Source: Bimastos eiseni (Eukaryota; Annelida; Clitellata; Crassiclitellata; Lumbricidae). From it: a stretch of DNA of 64,000 bases. Shown one piece after another: positions 9,434 to 19,387 of this stretch. The position numbers and the translations under genes are program-made. Positions within the stretch are counted from its first letter, which is position 1. Each line of letters opens with the position of its first letter. The notes under the pieces are model-generated. The model ran no database searches and was not told where the DNA came from. It saw only the letters and a list, made by a program, of their open reading frames with translations. The DNA lies in assembly GCA_959347315.1 (NCBI GenBank), contig OY365810.1:30626065-30690064 (forward strand), given 5' to 3'.

Positions 9434-12320
9434 CTATGGAAACCTTAGGCCGTGAACTCCAAGATGCGTCTTAAGGTTGCCCTTCGTAGTGAAGGCTTTA
9501 CTGCAGATCTTGCACCGAAAGGGTCGTTCGCCCGTGTGCGTTCGATGGTGCATGCGCAAGGCGCTTCGACAGCTAAGCACTCGGCCGCATTGTAGGCATC
9601 GGGTCGCATCTGAAGATCGGCTGTCGACGCTTAGATATCGATGAGGATAGATGGATGCGTTCTTCCGCACCTGGAAATAATGAGCACACACGTCGTGAGA
9701 GACTTAACCTAGTGCAGCTGCGGCCGCGTCACCCTCAAGCGGGGTTTGTTGGGCTTCCTACACCTTCGTTCCAGTTCGCCTATCGGCCTTCGACACGGCT
9801 GAACGACTTTCGGTCGGTTCTGATCTCCACGCATCACCAGCAGGTCGTTCAGACGCAAGTTCTGCATCAGATTCAGCTCAGAATTATTGGTCTATTGCAG
9901 AGCTGCAACGCTGCATATCTAAGCGTCGACAGCCTCGTTCTGATTCTGACTCTGAATTTGACAAAAGAATGTTATTCTGCGCATCATGTCGACCTACATT
10001 TTGTAGTTTCTCAACTTCTTCCTCGTTCGTCTCTGGAAAACTGGCGTTTCTCTTGTCCTCTGCTGAAGAATGTTTTACTCCGGAACCAGTCTTCGTCACT
10101 TTTTCGCTGGATGGATCATCAGAAAACTCGTTTTGGCAGAATCCGGAAACTGATAAAAGGAAACATTACAAAGTTCTGCATTCAATTCAATTCAATTTAT
10201 TGAAGCCATTGAAAGCAGACCAGAAAGACAATTATTTGCCATCAGTCAGCAGCAACAGGGAACCCGAAAAGGACTATAGTTCCGCTAGAGTCACTACGGC
10301 CACACAAGTAATTTATAACATTAAGGCATGGACTAGTGTCTAGTGATATGGAATATGGCTGCATCTGGCATATGGCGTGGCTTCGTATGCTGGTGTGATC
10401 AAGGAGTTTCGAGTAATAGTCATTTTGAGTAGCACTATTGAGCCAAAAATATGCGAATGACACAAGCCCAGCTCTGGATGTGAGACTTGTTTATTAAGCA
10501 GAAACCTGAGAGCAGGGTCTTGGACTTTTTGAAGAGTTTAAGGGCAACGACCCCAGATGCCAACACCCAGTTTCTATATTGAAAAGGCAAGTTGCTTATG
10601 CCTCTGTCAATGTTGACTGTATGACAATGTTGACTGTATGACAATGTTGATTGTATGACAATGTTGATTGTAGGCGATGTTCATTATTAAATGACAGTGG
10701 CGTTGACGATGCCAATGACGATGACTCTTGGCGACGACGATGACGCTATTATAGGCCTAATGTTGAGACATTGACAAATTACAATGATAATAACAACAAC
10801 TGACATCAGGACCCGAATTAAAATAAATTTCTATTAATTCGTTTAGTGAGGCAAAAAATTGTGTTCAACTATTCATGATAAATATATGTGCGTTTCATAC
10901 CCATAGCTTATAACGTAGTGACCTATATAAATTAATAATAGGCTTAATAATGGAAATACTGAATGAGAGAAGAAGGCCTTTGTGTTTGAATGAACCGATA
11001 AAGCAATTGGAACAAAGAAAATCGGTCACTGACGTAGTAGGTCTTAGTAATGAAGTTCAGACCTTAACACCTTCAAGCAATGCAGATATATCCACTGGTC
11101 AAGTGATAGTTATTCCTCTTGCCTGACAAAGACAATGGATTATTATTCGCAAGGTTCTGACTCCTGGCTGCACTGCCTGCATACTCACGTACACGCAAAT
11201 CGACTGACAGGCACAGTCACGCGCACAATCGCACACCTACATTGTTGCATACACGCATAGAGTTATCCACGGGTCGGGTCGACTCGCTAATCGGGTCGGG
11301 TCATCTGGTCGGGTCACGAATATCTGTAGATTAGGTGGATCGGGTCGGGTCAAAATCCTGGCGGCTCGGTTGGGCTGGGTCCCGAACCCTGACCCATTTC
11401 GACCCACCAATTTTTGCAGAGCTTAAGTTTCAAATCGGTGATATTCATAATGTTAATCAGTTACAATTATATGAGTTGTATATCACAAAGGAATTAGCGT
11501 AAAAACGCAGAGCAACACCGGATTTGTCCCTGACACCGAAGTCGGCTCAAGCTGTCGTGTGGAATAGTTTCTCATGATTTTATGAAAATACGAGAGGTCA
11601 ATGCATTCATAATAAACGAATATAATAATAATATTGTCAGTAATAATAATAATAATAATAATAAACATAATAATAATAATAAAATAACAAGTGTGTGAGT
11701 TAGCTGGGGAGTAAACCCTGGGACATAGTCTACGGACCGGAATCTTACGTACCCAATAATATCCGGAATTCTTTTGCATATATGGAAAAAGTATGTATAG
11801 GCCAAAATTAATGGAATAAACGATGGGTCTCTTCCTTAATTAGTCTTCACAAATCAATAGGCGTATTATGATCTTGTATGGCGATCTGACTGTATTGCCT
11901 TTATACGACATTAGAATTTGACGATAAATGACATTAGTAAAATTAGCACTAAAGGCGAGACTGGTCGGGTCGGATTGGATCGGGTCGTGTACGTCATGGG
12001 TAGCATCGGGTCGGGTCAGGTCAAATATTTGGCTCTAGAAGCCGGGTCGGATCCATTTTAAATGGGTCGGGTCGGGTCATGAAAATTGGACCCATGGACA
12101 ACTCTATGCACGCACAGGCATAGGCTACGCACATGAGCATATATTGACAGACACAAACAGACACACACATGGGCCTACGTACACACACACGCGCCCCTCG
12201 CAGACAGACACACGCACACATTGACATAAACACTCCATTCTTTTTCTTACCAAGATGTTTTGTTCCTTCCGAGCTGTTTGTCTTGTGTCGAGGCTTGACC
12301 TGTTTTCTACGCGACGACAT
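9434..12320 (-). CDS. Spalt-like (SALL) zinc-finger gene, exon 2 split by an internal inversion
   Basis: Exon 1 (12251-12320) begins [12 protein letters not shown], matching the N-terminal SALL repression motif that recruits the NuRD complex, and ends at a GTAAGA donor in phase 1. Exon 2 (9434-10149) starts after TTTCCTTTTATCAG in the matching phase. Its 3' part encodes two C2H2 fingers ([10 protein letters not shown]..., linker THTGERPF, then [17 protein letters not shown]), the typical Spalt finger pair; stop at 9434. In the given orientation the frame stops near 9886. If 9639-9914 is turned round between its 20-bp inverted repeats, exon 2 is open throughout (716 nt), giving 261 aa with a glutamine-rich patch where SALL proteins carry one. 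Alternatively a GT donor (exon end 9998) and acceptor (exon start 9672) could splice out the segment in phase 0. Very short for a SALL protein, with only one finger pair. Nuclear transcription regulator by family. Confidence 0.72.
9619..9638. repeat. Left arm of 20-bp perfect inverted repeat
   Basis: GGCTGTCGACGCTTAGATAT; its exact reverse complement is at 9915-9934. Identity stops at both edges of the arm. Confidence 0.95.
9639..9914 (+). other. 276-bp inverted coding segment of the SALL gene
   Basis: Read on the plus strand it is open for 91 complete codons, and its partial codons at both ends match the minus-strand frames on either side of the two 20-bp arms. The peptide includes [12 protein letters not shown], like the glutamine-rich stretch of SALL proteins. 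On the minus strand the segment contains stops. This marks an inversion relative to the ancestral gene, or an assembly or haplotype effect. Confidence 0.7.
9915..9934. repeat. Right arm of 20-bp perfect inverted repeat
   Basis: Exact reverse complement of 9619-9638, within SALL exon 2. Confidence 0.95.
10609..10671. repeat. Short tandem repeat, about 18 bp x 3.5
   Basis: Units like GTTGACTGTATGACAAT in SALL intron 1. Confidence 0.8.
11258..12106. mobile_element. hAT-like element, GGGTCGG-array family
   Basis: Ends TAGAGTTATCCACGGGTC and, inverted, TAGAGTTGTCCATGGGTC. Flanks TACACGCA (11250-11257) and TGCACGCA (12107-12114) match at 7 of 8 bases, the hAT target size. GGGTCGG arrays sit inside each end (11270-11400 and 11960-12080); the core has a TAA microsatellite (11636-11690). 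No transposase. It lies in intron 1 of the SALL gene, 144 bp from exon 1. Confidence 0.8.
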
Positions 12321-13056
12321 GACGAAAGAGTGACGCCACTAGGCTGCAATTAGGCCTACGTCGTATCGATTTATTCACTAGCAATGCTAATTGAGATAAT
12401 CTAGCAGAAAATACTCTACTGATCGATACTAACTATAGACCAAATTAATAATAATTATAGATTAATGCAGCTTCGCTAATAGCACGTAAAGACCGAGTCG
12501 TCGAATGGCGCAAAAGGCGGACATCTGAGAACACACTTCGTTCATCGTCTTATAATAGCAGTGGGTTACCTCGACCTCAGAGGCTAATTTATGCGACGCC
12601 AACACAGAGCACCTGTCAGTCGGCATCTACCTAGGAGATCTATATTTGATCCCAGGAGGACGATTATGATAATCGCAGTTCAGACGGAGGACGTACATGT
12701 ATAGCCTTCGGTTGGTTCGGTTGACAGGGATCCTGTAGCAAAACAGAAGAAATGCCTCTCAAAGCGACAGCAGACTACGACTCATCCATTGATTCCACTC
12801 TGACTGATTGACTTGTACTGACGATGATAAATCGTTCTGCTCTATATGTAGGCCTATACATGCAGAAAATGACTTTATGGTCTAAATGCACGCAATGTTT
12901 GTGGGATCTCTATATTTATATGCATGCAAATGCAATGTATATATATGTTTAATACTATAATATATACGTATTTATGTGTGTGGTGGTTGTTTTCTTTCTC
13001 TGTCTCTCTCTCTTCCTCTCTCTCTCTCTTCCTCTCTCTCTTCCTCTCTCTCTCTC

Positions 13057-13126
<70 letters not shown>

Positions 13127-14598
13127 ACGCCTGCATGTAAGCCTATGTGCATATGTGTGCATTTTGTGTCGGCTGGAATTATTGAGTTAATACCTACATG
13201 TACAATCGAATGGCAAGATAATCATGGGTGTCACCGTGTCAGTTTCTTTTCATCCGACCTTCTGCAACGCATTAGAATTTTGTCATTGGTTTTAGCCTTG
13301 TCCTTCAAAGCACATACATGTCTGATATTTCATCCATCATTATCATGAAATCATGGGCCTTAACTTTGGAATGGTTTGAACATCTCAGTCTAATGTTCTG
13401 CATTTTATTAGGCCAATATAGGCTATGCATGTAGAATTGTGGACGACCCGTTGTGTTTTGAAGCTTTAGCAGTGCTAATTAAATGGGGAAAATATTAGGG
13501 CCTTAATAGCCATATCACTTAGGCCTACACTGCATATTTTCGACAGCGCGACATTAAGTGACTGCATGAGTCATAGGCTTATGTCCGAGAAGATCAGATT
13601 CAGTGTTCATTAAACCAGTCGGGGGCAATCGTAAGCGTAATATCAAAACTTCTAAAAGGCCACTTGAAAGGTGCGGGTTAAACTTTTTGTTGTTGGAGAT
13701 TTTCATAGGTAAGATTTGAAACATTTTAAAGTGTATAAAAGCATCTAAATAGAACCATCATTTTTTAAAGACACCTAACACTCAATAGTTTGGAATGTTC
13801 TGCATCTATGATCAAACCTGAAACTAAAACCAATTTGTCCTATTTAAAGAAAGGAAAACATGCATAGGCTTATTGGCAACGGTTGCATGGAAAGAATGGT
13901 AATCTATGTGAATGTCTTACAGGTCGATGTTCATAAAATCCAAACCTATTGATGGTGCTTCGCCACTTCTATAGACTCCAACCCCCAAATAGCTTTGCGA
14001 ACTCTTCACTGTCCAGCTAACCCGCTCTACCCGATCAGACACCTGTCTCAGCCTTTCTCAGCCCAGAAATTGCAATAACTAAACTAATCAGTTAATGTTA
14101 TCCTGTTGGGAAATGGCGTCATGTTCCACTTCTCAGCTTGAGATCTACCAATTTGCACATCTATGGAAAGATATCAAGGCGGTGAACGGCTTGCTGCGCT
14201 TCGCGTTCGAATAACAATCTTGGAATGAGAAGTATGACTGACAGTGAGATATCTTTAAACTACTATCGTGGTAATTAAGAACATAATTTTGAATTTCGTT
14301 TGTTCCTGATTGTCTGGTAGGCCTAATACGTGTCTGTCAACTTTAGGAGTTTTTATTTAAAGCGGTAAATTTTCCCACGGATTTAGCTTCGGTACGTTGT
14401 GAAAATGTGGATAGTTGGCCTATTAAATGGGAATTATCCACGAAAATTCGCCAAATCTAGTACGTAATATTCACTATAGGTTTGCCTGTAATTCTTCAGT
14501 CAGATATTATGGACTTTAAATAGTGTTTGAAAATCAAACGCATAGGCTTGAAATCCAAGCTTGCTGAAAGCGTGAAGCTTCTGTGCCCGAAACATCGG
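12321..14598. other. Upstream of SALL; no gene seen
   Basis: Probable 5' region of the SALL gene, then a long CT microsatellite (12997-13121) and unassigned AT-rich DNA. No exon could be supported on either strand. Confidence 0.5.
12997..13121. repeat. (CT)n microsatellite
   Basis: CT run interrupted by TTCC, giving spurious Ser-Leu and Arg-Glu open frames on both strands. Confidence 0.9.
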
Positions 14599-14606
14599 CA
14601 TCTAAA

Positions 14607-15456
14607 CGGTGTTGAGCACGAGACCAAAACCTCGAGACCAAGACCGAGACCAAGACCGAGAGGTCCAAGACCGGGTGGTCCGAGACCAAGGCCAAGACCG
14701 AGAGTCCAAGACCAAGGCCAAGACCGAGGGTCCAAGACCAAGACCGATACTCTTTATTTATAAACAATGTTCAATTTATTTGGACGCTAAAACGGAATAA
14801 CACGCATAAAATACTAATTTTATTGCTGAAGAATGCTAATCTTAATAATGGCCCACAAAACAGTGTTGCCGGTCAGTCTGAACTTTTGTTGGTTCAGCCC
14901 CTGGCTTCGGACTGAGAATATCACATTATAAATTACCTAAAGTATACGATAGGTTCTAAATAAGACATCTGAGCAAGTGGATTAACGTTCCGCTTGAGTG
15001 GTGTAGGCCTACTTGTACTCGGAATTATAGGTTAACAGTGACTACACGTGCCCAACCAAATAATTATTAGAATATTCCAAAACTTTGACATTTGTGAAAG
15101 CAAATTTTGAAATGGATGGTTCCGTTGCAAATGCATTTTTTGCTCATAGAAACAGGTAGGCCTATATATAGATGGTCAGCGCGTCATAAATTAATAACAA
15201 ACACGTAGGGTCTAAACATCCAGTGTCTCATAATCGAAACTAACCGAAAAATATCAAAGAAATTGCTCTGATACGGCAAATGACCAAGAACGCTAACCTA
15301 AGACGGAGACCAATCCCAAGACTGTTCCTTTAAGACCAAGACCGACGCAGTCGAGACCAAGACCGATGGTCCGAGATCAAGACCGATGCATTTGAGACCA
15401 AGACCGCAGTTTTTCGGTCTCGAGACCAAGACCGCGGTCTCAAGACCACATCCCTG
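14607..15456. mobile_element. hAT-like element, GGTCTTG-array family, opposite orientation
   Basis: Flanked by a perfect 8-bp duplication, CATCTAAA (14599-14606 and 15457-15464). The left end has GTGTTGAGCACGAGACC; the right end inverted is CAGGGATGTGGTCTTG. Arrays of GAGACCAAGACCG fill 14620-14745 and 15305-15445. No coding sequence; the arginine-proline open frames here are the array in translation. Confidence 0.85.
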
Positions 15457-15464
15457 CATCTAAA

Positions 15465-16289
15465 CGCACGGTTAAACAGCTTCTACGGCCGAACAGTGCG
15501 TAGGCAAGGGGAGGGTTTGAGGGGTTAAAGCCCCCCCCATTGGCATAGGTGAAAATATTTTTTAGCAACAACCTACAGAATAAGTTGGGATACTTTTGGG
15601 ACCATTCACCCTCGCTAGAGGAATAACAGACACTCACAGTGCACTGGGTGCAGCATACCCACCGACTCCACGGAGGCAACAACTGTGGCATAGATTTGAT
15701 GTATACCCGATATCGTATACCAGGGTGTAAATGAAGCAGAACTTAGCCTGTAATGTGACAAGCGCAATGTATCATTCAATTATTTTCGGATATAGGACAG
15801 GGATATAAGACAGCTGTCATAACCCCTATACGTACTATATATATAGCTATATAAAATGGGTGTGCCTGTATATATTTAACTAATGTATATATGTATATAT
15901 ATAAATATAAAGAGATAGAAAGAGAGACTTATGTATATAGGTCAGTTCATCCTTAGACATGATCATTGGATGCATTATACCAAGTTGAGTGTTCAGAAGT
16001 TTAAAACAGTTTAATATAAATGATAAATTATATAAATTGCTGTATTGTATATAGTGGATCAACTATAAAATTAGTAAGCAGAGTTATCTCTCGCAGGAAG
16101 GTATTGTGGTAAGTTTATCTAAACATTGTTATCTTTTGCTATAAGATGTTGGGGTAAGAATAGCACTAAGCAAAGCTAAGCGATCATTAGCAATGGCTCT
16201 GAACGTATTGGGATTCATTAGTGGCAGAACTAAGGCTGTGGTACCGTCGTCTTTCACGCAAAGAAACGGATAGTGTGCCAAAAAATGCT
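15465..16289. other. No gene seen
   Basis: AT-rich spacer, with short TA-rich stretches at about 15836-15905. The sequence at 16130-16290 may be the decayed upstream part of the hAT transposase fossil that follows. Confidence 0.45.
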
Positions 16290-16561
16290 TTGGACGCAAT
16301 GCATTTGTGTCATTCAACAGTTCATCCAAATATTACAAAGTTGTTGAAAATCTTGGCAACATTACATTGCCTGTTTCTATCTGTACAAGTGAGCGTTCTT
16401 TATAAACACATCGCCGTCTGAAAACATATCTCAGGAACTCGACAAGCAAAATTAGGCTGAATTGATTGGCTCTTCTACATGTTCACCGTGAAATGACCCC
16501 AACAACCGTGGAAATAATCAATGAACTACTAAGGAAGCGAAGATTAGATTTCGTTCTGTGA
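16290..16561 (+). pseudogene. hAT transposase C-terminal (dimerisation) fossil
   Basis: Broken plus-strand frames encode a stretch with LLKILATLP, then C-TSERSF, LKTYLRNS, LNWLALLHVHREM and a basic end (LLRKRRLDFVL). This is the conserved hAT dimerisation region shared with the ZMYM-type hAT-derived proteins. Frameshifts and a stop between the ERSF part and the LKTYL part mean it is not functional. It may be a relic of an autonomous partner of the hAT miniature elements in this window, but no terminal repeats link them. Confidence 0.7.
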
Positions 16562-18129
16562 AGCCAAGCAAGTTAAGACCAATATTCATTATGATTAAGG
16601 AATGAATAAATAAGATAGGCCCTAATGACAAGAAAATTTAACTTCTACTGATAATAAGAAGAAGTATATTAGCCTACTAAGATATTAAGAAAAGAAAATC
16701 TGAGACTGACTTGCATAGGCCTGGCTATTTTATAATCATATCTAATTTAAAGCTTGAGTATATGTTTGTAATTTATTTGTCCATTGTTATAAAAATCACT
16801 GGCTATGTGCTTTAGCCGATTTTAATAAAAAAGTATTTATATTGTGTAATATCGCAAAAAACTGTTGCAATGCAAAAAAGGCTAAAATTAAAAAAAATCC
16901 TGGCTCATTGAGCCCCCTAATTTATTGTAGATCCAGTGTGGAAAATGACTATCCCAAAAGTGACTACACTAACTTGGGGAAATCCTGCCTACGCCACTGC
17001 GGCCAAAGGTCTTTTGCATATGTCTAAAAATGACACTAACCCTGACCATCACCCTAAACGACCCTCACGACGCCTAACTCAACCCGAACCGACTCTCAGG
17101 ATGTTTAACCGACTTTCGCGCCGCATATTTACAATTATAGATTTTTTAGCAATGCGCATGTGACAAGGGTTGCATACGCGCTAAAGTCTTTACTCGCTGA
17201 ATTATGTATGTGTTCGAGTAGCTGCTGACATTCGGTCATAGAAGTAACATTTTCATTTGTATCAAGTCCGAACTATTGGCCGCTGAAGATTTATCCAGAC
17301 TAAAAATGTATGCGAAAACATAATTTTATGTATGAGCACATGAATACGATGGATGGTTCTAACCCCATAGCCAATAACCCCAGACCATTAACCTCCTAAG
17401 AAAAGTGAATTGTTTTTACCCTCTTTTATTTAACTTGGCTTGTGTCAAGTTTGTCGGTTCATCAGAGTTTTTTCAACTCTTTTTTTCAGTATGTTTCCGT
17501 GGTGGGCCGTCAACCTACAGAGCTGAAATTTTGCACACATGTCACGCTTGCATGACAATGCAATGCATCAATTTTTGCGGACATAACTCAAAAATTTGGA
17601 AAAATGATAACAAATGCACAAAATTAAATATCGTTTACCCACTTGACGAGCTCCACTGCGGCAAGTTTTCCATCATAAATGATCTCTTAAGGAAATGGAT
17701 CGATTGCGTCTACCTGATTACCAAAAGTCAATAAAAGAGGGTTCCGATAAACCCATGGTTTTGCTTTCACTTGTTTTGGAAATGAATTAGTTATCCTTAT
17801 CCAGTTGATGGCCCATGAATTATAGGACAACCAACAATTTAAAAGATATTTGTTTGGTCAGCATCTGCAAAGTGGTTCTCGTGTTGAGTGTCTGCTGACT
17901 TTCAATGACATCAATGACATTCAACTGATGAAAAGTCTGCACGAGTATGATGCTGCTGGTCTGAAGATAATGCAGCATCATTTTGTAGCTCTAAGCCAAG
18001 AGCTATAATGTTTCTCTATTTGGTCTCTCAATATCTGCCTGTTGAACAGACAGCACAGTTTATCTCGACAGTGAAAGATGATCGAGAAGTGCATCTGGTT
18101 CCATCTCTTCCTTGTACAATAACCGAATT
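16562..18129. other. No gene seen; short element with inverted ends
   Basis: Unassigned AT-rich DNA. The part at 17419-17743 is bounded by inverted ACCCTCTTTTATT-type ends and carries a 109-codon open frame without recognisable domains, so it may be a small transposon. Confidence 0.35.
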
Positions 18130-18400
18130 ATCCACTTCTAAAAGCTTCTTCTGAACTACTGTCATTGACAATAGTTTTCTTGATATTCCGGTTGAAGAGT
18201 GACCTGAGAGCCAATCATTTGAGATTACGTTTGGGTTTGTTAATAACTTGGCCAGTGTGAATGACAGTGCAGAATGTGTTATTGAAATCAGCAATATGGG
18301 AGAACGAGGAACAGAAACATGTCCTTTGCTAAATACTTTAGAAGAAAAGTGTTGAAAAATGAGGACACCCTGGAAGCAATTTTCATGACCTACTTTATAA
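18130..18400 (+). pseudogene. Decayed coding fragment (unknown family)
   Basis: Frameshifted plus-strand pieces read NSFLDIPVEE, then PESQSFEITFGFVNNL and ASVNDSAECVIEI. The spacing W/P...F-V-L-VND-AE resembles a motif I associate with a multi-copy invertebrate gene family of unknown function that often sits near transposons. Several stops and frame changes mean it is not expressed as protein. No function is claimed. Confidence 0.35.
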
Positions 18401-19333
18401 GTTTGGACAACAAAATGAAATCGATGAAGTCATTTTTCTGTAATGCTCTTATACCATTGTGGTATAAGTGAAACTTTGTAATGTAATATAATGTAATTTT
18501 GTTATGGTACCAAATCTTTATTAGGGGCTCATGTTTGTAGCCTACCCTAAGTGTGGATTCTCACAAGTTAGGTTATTGAAGATTTGAACATGGCTTCTAT
18601 ATATTACTTAAGGTTGACTTCATTTCAGTTATTGAAAGCTGTTACTATAGGAGTCAAATCGTTTACAATGGATTGCTTCACAATCAAACAATATGGTGTA
18701 CAGATGGATATCCACTCTGAGCTCTCTCCTTCATACATGGAAACCATCCATGGCATGACGCCATGTTCTATCTCCAACTCTATAAGGCGGATCATCCATG
18801 TGCGGGGGTTTTACAGTAATCGTGCCATCGTGGTCTCAGGACCCTTAGAATGTCGGTTATTAACCGGGGGTTATTGGCCTGGAGGTGATTTATCTAAGGG
18901 GTTAGCGGCAGGAAGGTTATTGGCCTGATGCCATGATGGATAGTCAATATTAAAGAGGAGATAACAGCGCTTAGATTGACACTAATGAAACACTGAACTT
19001 GATAAATAACCAAAGACAATGAAGGTCATTTCTTCATACCCATCGCCGCCAAATGGATGACGTCAGGAACTGATGATGATTAATTATCTGGGTAAATATT
19101 TTTGAGCGGAATACATTTTTTCTGATTTAGAGCAAACCTTTTGGCTTGAAATATTGAAAATGATTTACAATGCTAAAATGGAGACGGTCCTGCTGCTCCA
19201 TTTTGGCGAAGTTATAAATTATAATGTTCTTTCACCAAGTTTTATCTATGATCTTAAAATGTGTATAATTAAGTTTTCTTTGTTACGTAGTGTACGTTAG
19301 ATTGTACACTAATTTTTTGCTTATTCTTTGAAC

Positions 19334-19387
19334 AGGTGTAGATCTTTTCTAAACAATTAACTTTCATGGTTCATTCTTTAGTAAGTC
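19334..19387 (+). other. Probable 5' UTR part of first coding exon
   Basis: A pyrimidine-rich acceptor (TTATTCTTTGAACAG) ends at about 19335, 53 bp before the ATG at 19388, implying at least one upstream non-coding exon that I could not locate. Confidence 0.45.

Noticed and set aside
9655..10203. Separate plus-strand gene opposite the SALL exon
   Set aside because: Only the part inside the inverted repeats resembles a protein, and that part belongs to the SALL frame; the rest is antisense to the SALL exon with no splice or start support.
12875..13348. Ser-Leu and Arg-Glu open frames on both strands
   Set aside because: Pure translation of the CT microsatellite.
14496..14800. Arginine-proline rich open frames
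   Set aside because: They are the GAGACCAAGACCG array of a hAT element read in different frames.
17405..17734. 109-codon open frame
   Set aside because: No domain or splice support, and it lies inside a small unit with inverted ends.
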